A stretch of DNA of 64,000 nucleotides, from the NCBI RefSeq assembly GCF_905404315.1, contig NC_066275.1:2542001-2606000 (forward strand), written 5' to 3'. Below the pieces are notes generated by a model that saw only the letters and a program-made list of their open reading frames with translations, searched no databases and was not told the DNA's origin. The DNA is from Leptidea sinapis (lineage: Eukaryota > Arthropoda > Insecta > Lepidoptera > Pieridae). Positions within the stretch are counted from its first letter, which is position 1; every line of letters starts with the position of its first letter. Positions 22,426 through 33,769 of the stretch are shown piece by piece. The position numbers and the translations under genes were made by a program.

Positions 22426-22745
22426 TATTCAAATTCAAATATTTTAATTCAAAAAAGGATGTGACATCACTTATTGACAGTCAAAAATTACCACCCATTC
22501 AAAAACGAATGCCTCAGACCTGAGAAGTATGGGCGCAACAAGCGGGATATTTTTTCATCAAAAAAAATATGCTTATAAAGTAATATTGTACAATTAAACT
22601 TATTAATTATTATCCTGAGTGCGCTCGCTCCATTCCCAATCTGTGGTGTCATTAAGAAAGTCATTTATGCTATAGTAATCTTTACCACACAAACGTTTTT
22701 AACAACTTTTAAATATCGTAATACTTTTGTTTTGAACATTTTGTA
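22426..22745 (-). pseudogene. L2/CR1-like LINE, family C, short 3' end
   Basis: Minus strand: a short remnant of the C-terminal coding sequence (the KRLCGKDYYSINDFLNDTTD region), then the 3' UTR with 'cgcccatacttctcaggtctgagg' and a (TTTGAA) tail at 22426. Severely 5'-truncated. Confidence 0.75.
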
Positions 22746-23484
22746 TATAATAATAACTTTTTCGCTTAGTGCTTGGTGAAGTTTTCAATTATAATAATTT
22801 AAATTGTTTTATTACAACTTGCAGTGTTTATAAAAACTCTTTGGTTTTAAGTATTAAAGGCATGATTACATTGGAATTGATCATCTGCAATATAAAACAT
22901 GCTATCAACTGCAAAGTAATGATTGCCAACAATTCGCCCTATTGATATACAGAAGAAAAAGCTACCTTGTTAGACAATATCAGCGTTCATAATCTTAGGG
23001 CTGGAGTTTGCACTGTCAACTATTTTTCGATAGAAATGCTTTGTGCCACCCGATAACATGCTTTCGTTTTATTTTTAGGTGTCGGGTGCAATAAGAAAAG
23101 TTCGCTAGTCACAGTTCAGTGCACGTGTTTTGATTTGGCCTCAGAAAAATCTCTTTTGGCAGACTTGAAGGCATAATTACAGTGTTTCTGAGTTTGCTCT
23201 GTTATCAACACTTGAAAATTGATCCCAATTTTGATCCAAATTAAAAATCTACGGTTAGCATACAAAGCAGATATTTTGACATTATAATAAACAAACTTTT
23301 ACCCTCGAATTCGCCGAAAAAATAAGATATATTATATCTATATACTAATTTATTTTTGTGACGTTGTTGTGGCGTAATTGAATAGCAAAAATGTATTAAA
23401 ATATAAGTATTTTACTAGTACTTAAAGTACTAGTGCCAAGTACGCTCATACTAGTCGCAACTTTTATTAGCGCCAAAATGGAGA
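22746..23484. other. No feature recognised
   Basis: No supported gene. The octanucleotide-rich text 'agtacttaaagtactagtgcc...tactagt' near 23412-23452 forms short inverted repeats only. Confidence 0.35.
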
Positions 23485-23775
23485 TTTTTTTTTATGTAAT
23501 AGGAGGACAAACGAGCGTCTGCCCACATTCTCTTGCAACACCAAAGGAGCGTTGCCGGCCCTTAATGAAGGTGTACGCGCTTTTTTTTGAAGGTACCCAT
23601 GTCGTATCGTCGCGGAAACACCGCACAAGGAAGCTCATTCACAGCGTTGTAGGACGAGGAAGAAAGCTCCTTGAAAACCGCACTATGGAGGACCGCCACA
23701 CATCCAGATGGTGAGGATGATATCCTAACTTGTAGCGTGTCGTGCGAAGGTGGTATTCGGCGGCAGGAATCAGAG
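23485..23775 (-). pseudogene. Daphne/jockey-type LINE, short 3' end
   Basis: Begins with the A-tail complement and 'ggaggacaaacgagcgt'. About 30 bp that normally follow ('acgggtcacctggtgttaag...') are missing. Encodes the ORF2 C-terminus on the minus strand with frameshifts. Confidence 0.75.
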
Positions 23776-23935
23776 AGAATAATATTTCAAATATATTGAA
23801 TTTGCCTTACAAGTAGCAGTCTCGCCTAACAGTATTTTGAGAGCTGCTACCTAGTGCGCTTTGATAATAACCAGAAAGCAAGAAAATATTGTATTTGTAA
23901 ATTGTTTCACTAAAAAGTACTTTTTTATGACAGAG

Positions 23936-24050
23936 ACGTGCAGCTGATGTCATGATGAGGCCCTGCCCCAGTACAATGGTAGTGCCGATCAGGATTCTTA
24001 AAAATCACAATCAAAAGCACGTCATAGACATAAGATGTTTAGTCTCATTT
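23936..24050 (-). mobile_element. SINE-like family S, 3' part of an interrupted copy
   Basis: Minus-strand copy with the 'gcagctgatg' end and 'atgccgatcaggattctta' region. Interrupted at 24050 by a retroposon and resumed at 24279. Confidence 0.75.
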
Positions 24051-24278
24051 TAAAAGAAAGAAAGAAAGAAGGAATAAACTTATATTTCAATACACACACA
24101 AATAACAAAATGAAGCAACTTAAAAATATACAAATGTAAAATCGTGTGGTGCTTAAAAAGGAGCCACTCAGCATGTGTTTCAACACAAGTGTGTTGCAAC
24201 GCTGATCTTCTGTGACCCTCGCGTGACACATGTACCTCAAGGGCGACACCTCGCCTGAATTAAAGAATTACTATACTA
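24051..24278 (-). mobile_element. Short retroposon nested in a SINE
   Basis: The insert is flanked by ATTT at 24047-24050 and 24279-24282, consistent with a short target duplication. On the minus strand it ends in a (TTCT)n run after 'attgaaatataagtttattcc'. The upstream part ('cttgaggtacatgtgtcacgcg', 'gttgcaacac.cttgtgttg') looks like a LINE 3' UTR that I have seen in lepidopteran sequence but cannot name. No coding capacity. Confidence 0.6.
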
Positions 24279-24427
24279 ATTTGCCCAGTAATTTCACTAG
24301 CAACAGCGCCTTTCAAACCAAAACACAATAATGCGTTACACATAACTGCTTCATGGCACTAATAGGCGCCGTTGTGCTACCAATAATCTAGCTGGCATCT
24401 TGTGCAAAGGAGCCTACCACTGGTAGT
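24279..24427 (-). mobile_element. SINE-like family S, 5' part of an interrupted copy
   Basis: Resumes with 'atttgcccagtaatttcactag' and ends with the 5' block 'gatgccagctagatta...caaaggagcc' on the minus strand. Together with 23936-24050 it forms one nearly complete element. Confidence 0.8.
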
Positions 24428-25044
24428 CCTTAGTTACCATTTATGTATCTTCTAAAAATTACCCTCCATCAGTATTATCAAGTTTAAAACTAAACACCAG
24501 CATAGTACAAACAAAATAAAAGTCATGAATTGCCGCCAAGTAGGTAAATACTCCGTGTAGAATCATTATTAATACATAAAAGCGAAACCAGGAAAACACT
24601 TGTAAAATCATTGAATTAAGTGGCAAATAAAAACCCCTTTAAAATTCGCAATAAGGACAATTTAATTTATTCGAGGTAACTAGAGTATTTTGTTTATGAG
24701 CGTTTAATTAATTTCGTTTTACAACGATCGCGGACCCTTTTAATTTATATCTTCAATTTGTGAGGCCATCGAAAATCAAGCCTTCTTGCTTAATCATTTT
24801 AATTTTAAACTGATTTTCTTCAGGCTGCAGTTTAATATTATACAATGGAAGTAAAAGTTTATGTTTTTCATGATATTGTACTATTGTTATGCTAAATATT
24901 ATGTATGTATTTACCATACATATTATATATTAGAAATCTCTAATAAAATTTCGCTTTACTAGTCGTTTTGGGGTTTCGGTTTGGGCATTTGTTTAATATC
25001 GGTTTATAATACACACTAATAATTTAATTTCAGCATTAAAACAG
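24428..25044. other. AT-rich DNA, nothing recognised
   Basis: No supported gene. Confidence 0.35.
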
Positions 25045-25476
25045 ATTTCTTTATACAAAATTAGGACAAAAGAGCGTACGGGTCACCTGGTGTTAAGTGA
25101 TCATCGCCGCCCACATTCTCTTGCAACACCAGAGGAATTACAGTAGCATTGCCGGTCTTTAAGCAAGGTGAACCCACTTTTTTTAAGATATCCATGTCGT
25201 ATCCTCCCAGAAACACGGCACAAAATATCTCATTCCACAGCTTTGTACTACGTGGAAGAAACTTCCTTGAAAACCGCACTGTGGAGGGCACACATCCAGA
25301 TAGTGGGGATGATATCCTAATTTGTGGTGTGTCGTGCGAAAGTGGAAATTCGTTGGCAGGAATCAGGTGAAACGGATCTTCAGAACCGTGATATCTGCGG
25401 TAGAAGACACACAATGAAGCGACGTCTCTACACAACGCCAAGTGATAACGGCTGGCGTTCACAGAAAACTGGGTCC
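25045..25476 (-). pseudogene. Daphne/jockey-type LINE, 3' end with ~130 codons
   Basis: Minus strand: an ORF of 133 codons (25061-25462) holds the C-terminal ORF2 text LALCRDVASLCVFYRRYHG, FHLIPANEF and FLPRSTKLWNEIFCAVF, then shifts frame near 25240. The sequence begins abruptly at 25476 ('gggacccagttttctgtg'), a 5' truncation. Tail replaced by 'ctaattttgtat'. Confidence 0.8.
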
Positions 25477-25589
25477 CATACGATATTTTACGATATTATG
25501 CAAATATTACACTCAAAATATGTAATTTTTTCATACATCTCATTCAGAAGGCAGATTTCCTCAGAGAAGAATTTGCAAGAAAGTATAAG

Positions 25590-25705
25590 TTTGCGCTTTT
25601 CAAAACTGATTAGGTGTTACAAGTTCATATTTTTAATGCAATTTAAAAATCATTTCAATTTCAATATATGCAAAGTAACGCAACAAAAATAGAGTTATTG
25701 ATAAC
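25590..25705 (-). mobile_element. L2-like LINE 3' UTR fragment (family G)
   Basis: Matches 32930-33050 over 'attacaagttc.tatttttaatgcaa.tta.aaatcatttca' (in pieces) and 'gcaacaaaaata...gagttattga'. It abuts the 5' end of the Daphne copy at 25045-25476. Confidence 0.55.
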
Positions 25706-26110
25706 TTAATTTCATCATTAAAACAGACTGTAGCCAAAACGCCACGATATTTTAACAATATCCTTTAAATTATACGTGAAATACAGTAACATGGTGGCTG
25801 ATTTTAATGTCATTTCTTAGAAATCAATGAAAACGAAAACTTCAAAGGACGCTGAGCGGTGTGGTGATGATTACTGAGTCATGAGGTCATTACTGTTTCA
25901 ATGTCATAATCACATGCTATCTTTGACTGTCAAAATTCATTCTCTTTCAAGAGAAAGTGACGGTATTATATTTAATGAAACATTAACTTTAAGGATGCTT
26001 TCTGCAACTAGCGGATAACCGACATAGTAGTATTTTAGCCCGACCAATTTTTATAATTTTCTTTGGTATCTTACCTTTATAAAAATAGATTTGTCATCTT
26101 AATAAAATAA
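25706..26110. other. No feature recognised
   Basis: No supported gene. A small inverted repeat 'attctctttcaagagaaagt' lies near 25938. Confidence 0.35.
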
Positions 26111-26431
26111 TCAAATCTAAACAATTTGTTATATTTTAAATTCATAACCCTCACTTCTGGGATTAATTTTACAAATAAAATTTTAAAACAAATTTTATGA
26201 ACGATGTGGGACTCGAGCCCGCGACCTCTCGTCTTCCAAAGAGCACTCCAACTGAGCCAACCGTTCGAGTGACGTATCGTTGATAAATCTTGTATGCTTT
26301 GTTTAACTCTCAGGTTGTGGTTTCATCTACAGGATCTGCTTTACAGTTTATAACCTGCTCAACCCCAATATTTGCATATTAGGTTGCATATAATTGACTT
26401 GAGATGTCGCTCTTTCAAATCTAAACAATTT
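26111..26431 (-). repeat. tRNA-like inverted-repeat element, copy E2
   Basis: The tRNA-like core lies on the minus strand at 26198-26266, with the ACCGTTC acceptor complement and a box B region. To its left is the 'aaccctcacttctgggatta' arm; to its right is the other module ('gtgacgtatcgttgataaatcttg...caggatctgctttacagtttataacctgctc'). The 17-base string from 26111 (tcaaatctaaacaattt) is repeated exactly at 26415-26431, so it is either a target duplication or the start of the next unit of a tandem array. No A-tail and no ORF. Confidence 0.7.
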
Positions 26432-26788
26432 TACCAATGTTAAAAATTTTCAAATCTAAAATCACGCAAATCTATATCACCGTACTGTAGTATAACATAT
26501 TAATAGTATACAGTAATATTTTAACATAAGTCACACAAACTTATTGCGTTACACGTTGAAATTTGCGACACTTTGGAATCGCAAATTCTATTTATTCGCA
26601 AAACTTTACGCTTTGAATGAAATAGTTTTGCAGCTCGCGAAACAGCTATTTATAAGGACACTTAATTTTATTTGTACCAACGCAACGTTCAGTCTTTTAT
26701 TTTGGGTTGTAACGGCAAACAATTGTTTGTGGAATTGTTAAATCATTTGAGATTTATCTCGATTATAAGAAAGTACCTGTGTAAAATG
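26432..26788. other. No feature recognised
   Basis: No supported gene. Confidence 0.35.
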
Positions 26789-28045
26789 TTTTATTTATTT
26801 ATTTATTTATAGGACAACCAGTAGTTGTTACATTTTAATATGCTTAAAATATATCAAATATTTACAAATAATGAGTTGAATGTACAACAAATTAAGGTGT
26901 CATAACATGCACAGTCTTTGCTTCCGTGACACCAAGAAAACAATTATATAAAATAAAGCAAAAATTATAAAATCAAGATACGAATTTGAAAAGAAGGAAA
27001 AAAAAGAAGAAGAAGAATATTAATCATATTCATATTTATCATATTTTGGCGCCTAACAATCTCGTAATATTTTTTTTAAAAGCAGGTAAAGAATCTTTAA
27101 AAATATCTACTTCACCACAGATGGAGTTATAAGTTCTTGATAGACGTGGTATGGGAGAAAATTGCTTAAGGTTAGTTTTGGCAAATGGCTGATGGAACAG
27201 GCCAGCTCCGACCTGCGCACGCCTTGGTACTCGGCGGGGAACTCGTAAGCTGATGGAGTGCACGAGTGATGGACTGTCGAACTGATTTCTAATTATTTTG
27301 TATAAAAATATTAGATCTAGCATTTGTCATGGAACAGAAAGCAAGGTGCCATAAGAACCGTTTTTGGATGCGTTCAACTCTTAATTGGTGAATGTTGTAT
27401 TGAGGAGACCAAACGATGCTACAGTATTCTAGATTACTGCGCACATAAGCATTATACAGGGTTATTTTAGTTGTTGGATTGCGGAATTTTTTACAGTTAC
27501 GGATGATGAAGCCTAGCATTTTTGAAGATTTATTAATAACATTATCAATATGAGGCAGAAACGTTAATTTGTTATCAAAAAAAAACCCCTAAGTCTCTAA
27601 TATCAGTTTTATCCTCAAGAATTAAACCATTAATGCTATATTGAGTTCTGAGTATATCGCGGTTGCGAGTGAATGTGATAGAGTAACATTTACTTGTGTT
27701 CAATGTCATTTTATTACTAGTACACCATTTGTTTATTGCATTAAGATCTTCTTGTAATAAATCGCAATCTAAAGGGCTTGTTATAGTTCTGCATAACTTC
27801 AGGTCATCTGCAAAGAGATAAGCGCTACTGTGTTGGATGTGAGATACAATATCATTAATAGATAAATTGAACAGCCATGGCCCCAAATGAGAACCCTGAG
27901 GTACTCCTGACATCACTGCGTAATTGTCGGATTCGAAGCCCTTCACCGCTACGTATTGAGTTCTGTTCGATAAGTAGGAATTAAACCATTTCAAAAGCGT
28001 CCCGCCTATTCCATATAACTTTATTTTTTGCAATAAAATAATATG
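26789..28045 (-). pseudogene. Jockey-like LINE reverse transcriptase, 5'-truncated and frameshifted
   Basis: Minus strand. The ORF at 28033-27575 opens in the reverse transcriptase domain: KIKLYGIGGTLLKWFNSYLS, the block GVPQGSHLGPWLFNLSINDI, the catalytic YLFADDLKL and the following NKWCTSNKMTLNTSKC. A frameshift near 27580 moves to the frame at 27519-27289 (MLGFIIRNCKKF, AYVRSNLEYCSIVWSP), and another near 27300 to 27323-27039 with the terminal domain (PRLSRTYNSICGEVDIF). The 3' UTR ends in (TAAA)n at 26789-26811. The fingers part of the RT, the endonuclease and ORF1 are absent. It has the catalytic Asp pair but cannot make an intact protein. Confidence 0.85.
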
Positions 28046-28247
28046 TTTTTCTAAGGTATTCTCTCAAAATTATATAATCTTTTCAAACAAAACAAATTGC
28101 ATAATTATATTTACAATACTATGATTACATTAAATTAAACCTATCATTACGGAGAAGCGTAAAATAATACTGGTATCATTTCATGTTGTTTTCATAGCTA
28201 GGCTGATCCATTGACCGAAATAGCTGCTAGCGCTTGGGTTGGCGCGC

Positions 28248-28545
28248 TTATTGAGGCAAGAAAATAGTACATTCTCTGCGCCTCTGGGCCTCACGGGCCT
28301 GGTGTCTCGACACCAAACGGCAACAAGATATAAGACTCACTGAGACTGACATATTTGCGACGTTTGCTGTCTTCGGCAGTCGAAGCAGTAGCCCCAGCAA
28401 TAACTGACGTAACTTGGACATGAGAAGAAGCCAGAGTGTCGATGCAAGCTGTGTCCAACACCAGCGCCCATCCCCATGCTTGGCCACCAGGGTTATTCCA
28501 CCAGGACGCTTGCCATCGCGGCGGGTAGTAAACATTTAACTCTAA
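28248..28545 (-). pseudogene. LINE C-terminal domain fragment (RPGGITL...PFGVETPGP)
   Basis: Minus strand: one frame gives RRDGKRPGGITLVAK, and the next gives WALVLDTACIDTLASSHVQV, SVIAGATASTAEDSKRRKY and YILLPFGVETPGP, so there is a frameshift near 28490. I recall this layout (RPGD/G..., a WD(V/T)-like strand, then 'A...E..KRRKY' and PF.VET.GPWGP) from the C-terminal region of non-LTR element proteins. The spacing of acidic residues and lysine is reminiscent of a PD-(D/E)XK nuclease fold, which is inference only. Frames are short and broken. Confidence 0.5.
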
Positions 28546-29500
28546 AACAGCTATAATATATAATAATCTCACAAAATATATACAATTTGAATATTTTTTT
28601 TATCAATTTTGAATAAAAATTAATATATTTTTATACTCTTTAGTTTAGATTATATAGCTTTAGCTTATTACATCTTTATTATACTATAATAATTGTGTGA
28701 TACGTAACAGAATAAATACGTTATAAATAATTATTAAGTATAATTATGAAGACTTTCTTTACTTTGATATTTCATGAAACTTAAGAGGCATTTTCGAGGA
28801 AATATGATATAATGATTGCTTGTAAACTTCCAACAAGAAGAAAAATGAAATCACATTAACGTATTAATTCCTCCGAGACAAAGCTACGACTAAGCATCTT
28901 TCATGCTCTCACGAAGATCGCTGATTCATGAGATATTCCTGTGATTTATGATAATGGAAGCGCCACCTAGCGGAACAAACTGGGGTAATAATATACTCTT
29001 GGCAATAATATAATATACGTTCAAACATAATATAATCTAAATTAAAGTAGTAATGCTAGAAAAACGATGAAGGAAAAATAATGCAATGCAATAATTAACA
29101 AGACAAGATAATATAATTTTTCTAGTTATAGTTAACTTATATTTTTAAAGAAGTAAGGCAATTTAATAAACATAAGGCTATAATGCAAGATATACAGACA
29201 GATAAACATAAAATATTCATGTGACGTCCATATGAAATAATAAAAAATATGATAACGTGGGTACTCCATGAGATCTCAAAGTAATAAACTTTACGGATTG
29301 ATGTATTTCAAAAAATTTAATGGAATGATGAAATTAGAATAGTTTAATCTATGAAAGCTTTATATTTACACAAATATATATCCAGTATTTATATTAATGT
29401 AGTGTCTTAGTTGTTTTGAGAGTTAACACCGAATTGTCGTCAATATTGCGAATAATGGTTCACACTCTCTACGTAGGAACATATCCAGTATCGCTCTTAT
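28546..29500. other. AT-rich DNA, nothing recognised
   Basis: No supported gene. Confidence 0.4.
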
Positions 29501-29509
29501 GTATTGTGA

Positions 29510-29818
29510 TTCCTAAGCACCCCCTTTGTCGTATGCAAATCAGAACCTAAAGGCCTACCATCATTTTTTAACTAGCAATTCAATTCCGATTCAGTTGAGA
29601 TTAGGTACCTAAACTGAATCGCTAAGATACGTACCATGAAGTGCCTATAACTGAATGACATTTGAATAGCTTACGTACCCTTTGTCACATGCAACACAGA
29701 CCTGAAGGCCTACCACCAACTCTTAATTAGTGACTCAATTCCGATGAAAATTGGTTTAGGTACCTAAACTGAATCCCTAAGATATAACTGCATGGTATTT
29801 GAATCGCTTATGGAAGAG
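29510..29818 (+). repeat. Diverged tandem duplication, two units of ~165 bp
   Basis: Units at about 29512-29665 and 29676-29818 share 'ccctttgtc..atgcaa', 'gacct.aaggcctaccacca', 'gactcaattccgat', 'taggtacctaaactgaat' and 'atttgaat.gctta'. A fainter relative may lie at 30395-30480 ('gttagtgattcaatttctgac...'). No coding potential is evident. Confidence 0.6.
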
Positions 29819-32276
29819 TGAACGAAAGAAATTTGTCTGTGGTCCGCAGTGTGAGAAAGAGATGACCCTGTACAGTCGTTGCATAAGTTTGTCTCTCTTA
29901 CTCAATAACGATATGATTTTAGCCGTTTTTTGCGTAGAAATTACTACAAATACATTGAAAATTGCACTTTATAGCGTCAAATTATGAGCCCTTAAGAATT
30001 TTTTAGTAACCTATTCAATAATAGTAATATATATATATATAGTTCTTTGTATTACGAATTAAATGTTTGTTTAGGTGTTTTCGTAGAAATAAACTGATTA
30101 AAAACGAGTTATGAACGCACCTCCATTCATGTTTGATTTGACAGGAGCACAGAGTACATTTTTTGTAGTATTTTGCCTCGTCTTTAGTATTTTATTTTCA
30201 GTATTTTGTTTTACAAAAAAGTCCAATAAAGTCTTCTCATCTCATCTTTTATCAATTCCAATTTCCTTTTGAGTATGTTTTCATAATTTTTTTGAAAGTT
30301 ATCAACAAAAAAAATCACTTTTGCCTAAGAATGTAGCATATTTTTTTTAATCGCTCACTTTAACACATAAGCTATCCAGTTGAGGTTGAAATATTGCCTC
30401 ATGGTACGAATGAATGAACGAATTTTAACAGTTAGTGATTCAATTTCTGACTTGATTTGACGTGAACCTAAATTGGATAGCTCAAATGATGTCGTGGTAT
30501 AAAAAAAGCAAAGCAGTTCATTTTACGTCGTCAATTGAATCGCAATAAGAGTTCATGGTAGGCCCGCTGATTTGAGTGTCGGTGATCAAGTACACTGTAA
30601 AATGGCTCACTATATAACTAACAGCCGTAAATTTATTGGTTGTTTTGTAACACATAAATCTGGGAGATTGTCCCGCAGAACTCTCACATGTGTCTACAAG
30701 TTCTGCGGAATTCTTACTATTTCATTCCAGTACAATAGCACAACACGCTACAAACACACACTTCTATACGATCTAGATGTGTAGCATTCAGTCGTGTGTT
30801 TGTCAAGGAACAATCTTACATGAAGTACGAGACTATGAATCATCCAAAACCATGCTATTCTATATAAACTATTAACTATACATGACTTAGGGTAAAGTGG
30901 AGAATTTTATATAAAATCGAGCGTTACAGCATCTAATTTTTTTTTTACATCTATCTTTTTACAATTATTGGTATTCGGATGGTCAAGTTAAAACTAGTAT
31001 AGTTATTAAAAGGTAATGCTCACCTTACAAACAATTGGTTATTATAGATACAAATGGTTTTTGGTAATTCTTACCGGCCTGGTATGGTTGTATTTTCCTT
31101 ATATTGCATTAAAAACACAATAGTCTACTGCACCAATTTAGTCACTCATATTAAAATGTAAATTGTGCAAGGCAGTCAACTAATTTACATCTTGCAATAA
31201 GATAAAAACTGCTAATTTTATATAGACTGTAGCGAGGATTCTATTCGTATTCAGATGTTAACAAACTTCTCAACAAAGAGTTTACTTTAATGGACAGAAT
31301 AGATTCAATAAAACTGGGTTGTGACGTACTTTTACATTGTACTCAGTTATTCCACTTATTCCAGGGAAAGTTCTTTACGATGTTATGAATTTCTGTGTTA
31401 ATTATTAAGCTTATGTTTGGTAATATGTTATCAAATCTACTTTTCAATTATAGAAAGAGAACAAACAATGAACTTAGTTGAAGTAACCCAGAATTCCAAT
31501 GCATACCTTCTGGCTTTGTCACTATTTTATTAGTTAATTATAGTCACCTAACCATGTTGGCCATTTATGAAATGAGTTGAAATTCAAATGAAATTGAAAC
31601 AACATCACTTAATAATGCTTGCTGGGTGTACGTGACGTCCAAGAACTGAGCTAGTATGGTGGAAAAAATTAAGAGAGTCATTGCATTTAATAATTATTCA
31701 TGCACACAAGAGGTAATCATTAATATTACTGAAGACGATGAGGACATTGTACGAATCTAGTATATAATATGATGATTCTAATAACTCATGTTAATAACAG
31801 GAATTAAACTATTTTAGTTGTTGTATTTGTATGGAAGAAAGAAAGAAAAAGAAGAAAAAAGCCTATAACTTTAATGTTAATATTTAATTTTGATTGTTTC
31901 AACGTTAAATTTTATTGTCTTCCTGATTAAAAAGCATATTACACCTTATTTACGTATAAGCTTTTATTTCTAACGATTATTAATAATTGGAATCTGTGGC
32001 ACAATCGTAGTAATCGTTGTGTGGCACATCACAATGGGGGCGGAACCCGTCCATGAAGTACAAAATTTTAACTTATCGAATCAAAACGAAAATTGTGACG
32101 TGTAATAAAATCGTCTATGCGCTTGATTGAAAATTATCAATTTTGTTACTGTAGATTAAACTGTATGTAAATTTGCTTAATAATTCCTTGATAAATTAAT
32201 AGTCAGCAAAAATGTTTTTTTTTTTTAGAAAAATCTAAATTTTTAAAATAGTTTTTATTCACAGCGTTCAACATAA
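29819..32276. other. Long AT-rich stretch, no gene recognised
   Basis: The 70-codon ORF at 30572-30784 has no family features. A possible polyadenylation text (tccaataaagtc) lies near 30222. Short (TA)n at about 30029-30040. Nothing else supported. Confidence 0.4.
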
Positions 32277-32475
32277 GCTTAGAAATGGTGGTTAAGTCAT
32301 TCAATTTCATGATGGAGAAGTATAAAAGTCATGGCATTCTGACAAACAACACCATTGCGAAATACTCTACACGAGGCATCCTCAGGAGATGATGACATGC
32401 AAAACAGGTGTCGAATTATTAGTAGACAAATATTGGCGGAATTAATACCCAAAAAAATTCAAAACAATTGGATCT
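32277..32475 (+). promoter_or_regulatory. Promoter-like repeat module Y
   Basis: Shares with module X (8548-8915) 'atttcatg', a TATA box (TATAAAA, 32321-32327), a 25-bp block (32367-32391), then 'gacaaatattggcggaatt' and 'tcaaaacaattggatc'. The block is the exact reverse complement of 8821-8845 although everything around it has the same orientation. No initiator of the TCAGT type is seen here. Likely the promoter end of an unnamed transposable element. Confidence 0.5.
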
Positions 32476-32765
32476 ATCTATATTATATATCAATGTACTG
32501 AAACACCCGGTGATAAAGTTAAACGTAATAAGAGTAAAATTAAACGTGCTTTGAAGCCCGCATGCCAATTTGTTTTAACGATGGACAGCCTTTGTAATAA
32601 AATACGGTGAGAAAATTCCTTCGGCTCTTAGAAAAATTCCTCTTTGTTTAGTTTTGAAGGTTGATTTGCGAGCATATACGTGCATTGAATTTTTTTTAAG
32701 TCATTTCTCCTAATCAGTAATCAAGACAACACTACTACGACGAACATAGTTACGCTAGTGCGGCA
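32476..32765. other. No feature recognised
   Basis: No supported gene. Confidence 0.35.
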
Positions 32766-32832
32766 TCCGTAGGAGAACCAAAGTCACTGACATAGCCCAA
32801 ATGGATGCGAAACTGAAGTGGGCAGGGCACAA
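32766..32832 (+). pseudogene. RTE-type LINE fragment (family F), left part
   Basis: Encodes the 'TDIAQ...KLKWAGH' region. Interrupted by the family G derivative that follows; resumes at 33218. Confidence 0.65.
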
Positions 32833-33219
32833 ATCAAATCAAAAATATTTTATTTCATAGATAAATCATATTATACTTGAAATATGTCATTTTTTCAAAA
32901 CAGATTATGTACTCGTATTACAAGTTCTTATTTTTAATGCAACTTACAAATCATTTCAGTTACAATATATATAATATACAAAGTGATGCAACAAAAATAC
33001 TCAAAAATGTCAAAAACTAAATGGCTTACACACACAAAAAAAAGAGTTATTGAGTACAGCAGATCGATCAATCCACTCATTCTATATAAAACAGGGATTA
33101 TGCGAGCCATTTTTTAACAAAATATATTATAATAACCTTAAATATAAAATAATTGTATAAAATAAAAAAAGGAGCTGGGAGGTCAGCTAGGTCAGGAAAC
33201 AGGATAATCCAGCCACCAC
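32829..33219 (-). mobile_element. Short non-autonomous L2-like derivative (family G), complete
   Basis: Minus strand: begins TGGTGGCTGGATTATCCTG and ends in a (TTTGATTTG) tail at 32829. The host family F sequence reads 'gggcaca' on the left and 'cacatag' on the right, so a four-base duplication CACA is plausible. Its 5' end is the same as that of the copy at 38599-39097, so it is a defined short element instead of a random truncation. The middle and 3' end match the 3' UTR of the L2-like LINE. No ORF. Confidence 0.65.
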
Positions 33220-33391
33220 ATAGTTCGACGGACAGATGGCCGTTAGGGCAGTAAGGTCCTTGAATGGCGACCACGTACCGGAAGACGTAATGTTTGTAGG
33301 CTCCCGACAAGATGGACCGATGATTTGGTCAAGATCGCCGGAGTAGGTTGTTTGAGGGCAGCGTAGGACCGATCGTCATGGCAATCTTTGG
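33218..33391 (+). pseudogene. RTE-type LINE fragment (family F), right part
   Basis: Continues 'catagttcgacggacagatgg' through 'gggcagcgtaggaccgatcg' and stops at 'caatctttgg', where a Daphne copy is joined. The last ~35 bp and the (TGA)n tail are missing. Confidence 0.7.
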
Positions 33392-33697
33392 AAGAAGAAT
33401 TCCACCTTCGCACGACACGCCACAAGTTAGGATATCATCCCCACCATCTGGATATGTGGCGGTCCTCCACAGTGCAGTTTTCAAGGAGCTTTCTTCCACG
33501 TACTACAAAGCTGTGGAATGAGCTTCCTTGTGCGGTTTTTCCGGGACGATACGACATGGGTACCTTCAAAAAAAGCGCGTACACCTTCCTTAAAGGCCGG
33601 CAACGCTCTTGTGATTCCTCTGGTTTTGCAAGAGAATGTAGGCGGCGGGGATCACTTAACACTAGGTGACCCGGTTTGTCCTCCTATTCCATAAAAA
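33392..33697 (+). pseudogene. Daphne/jockey-type LINE, 3' end
   Basis: An open 93-codon stretch (33388-33669) gives the ORF2 C-terminus: EFHLRTTRHKLGYHPHHLDM, FLPRTTKLWNELPCAVF, DMGTFKKSAYTFLKGRQ. The tail reads 'cctcctattccataaaaataaag'. Among the short copies this one has few changes from the intact ORF, suggesting a young insertion. Confidence 0.85.
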
Positions 33698-33769
33698 TAA
33701 AGAGACCATATTCACGTCTTCTGCCTGAAATGGATTGATGGACGGATTATTAAATTATTTAATTAAATG

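Noticed and set aside
22209..22523. 104-codon ORF with hydrophobic stretches
   Set aside because: Its second half is the antisense of a LINE 3' UTR, and the first half is AT-rich sequence that gives hydrophobic residues by composition.
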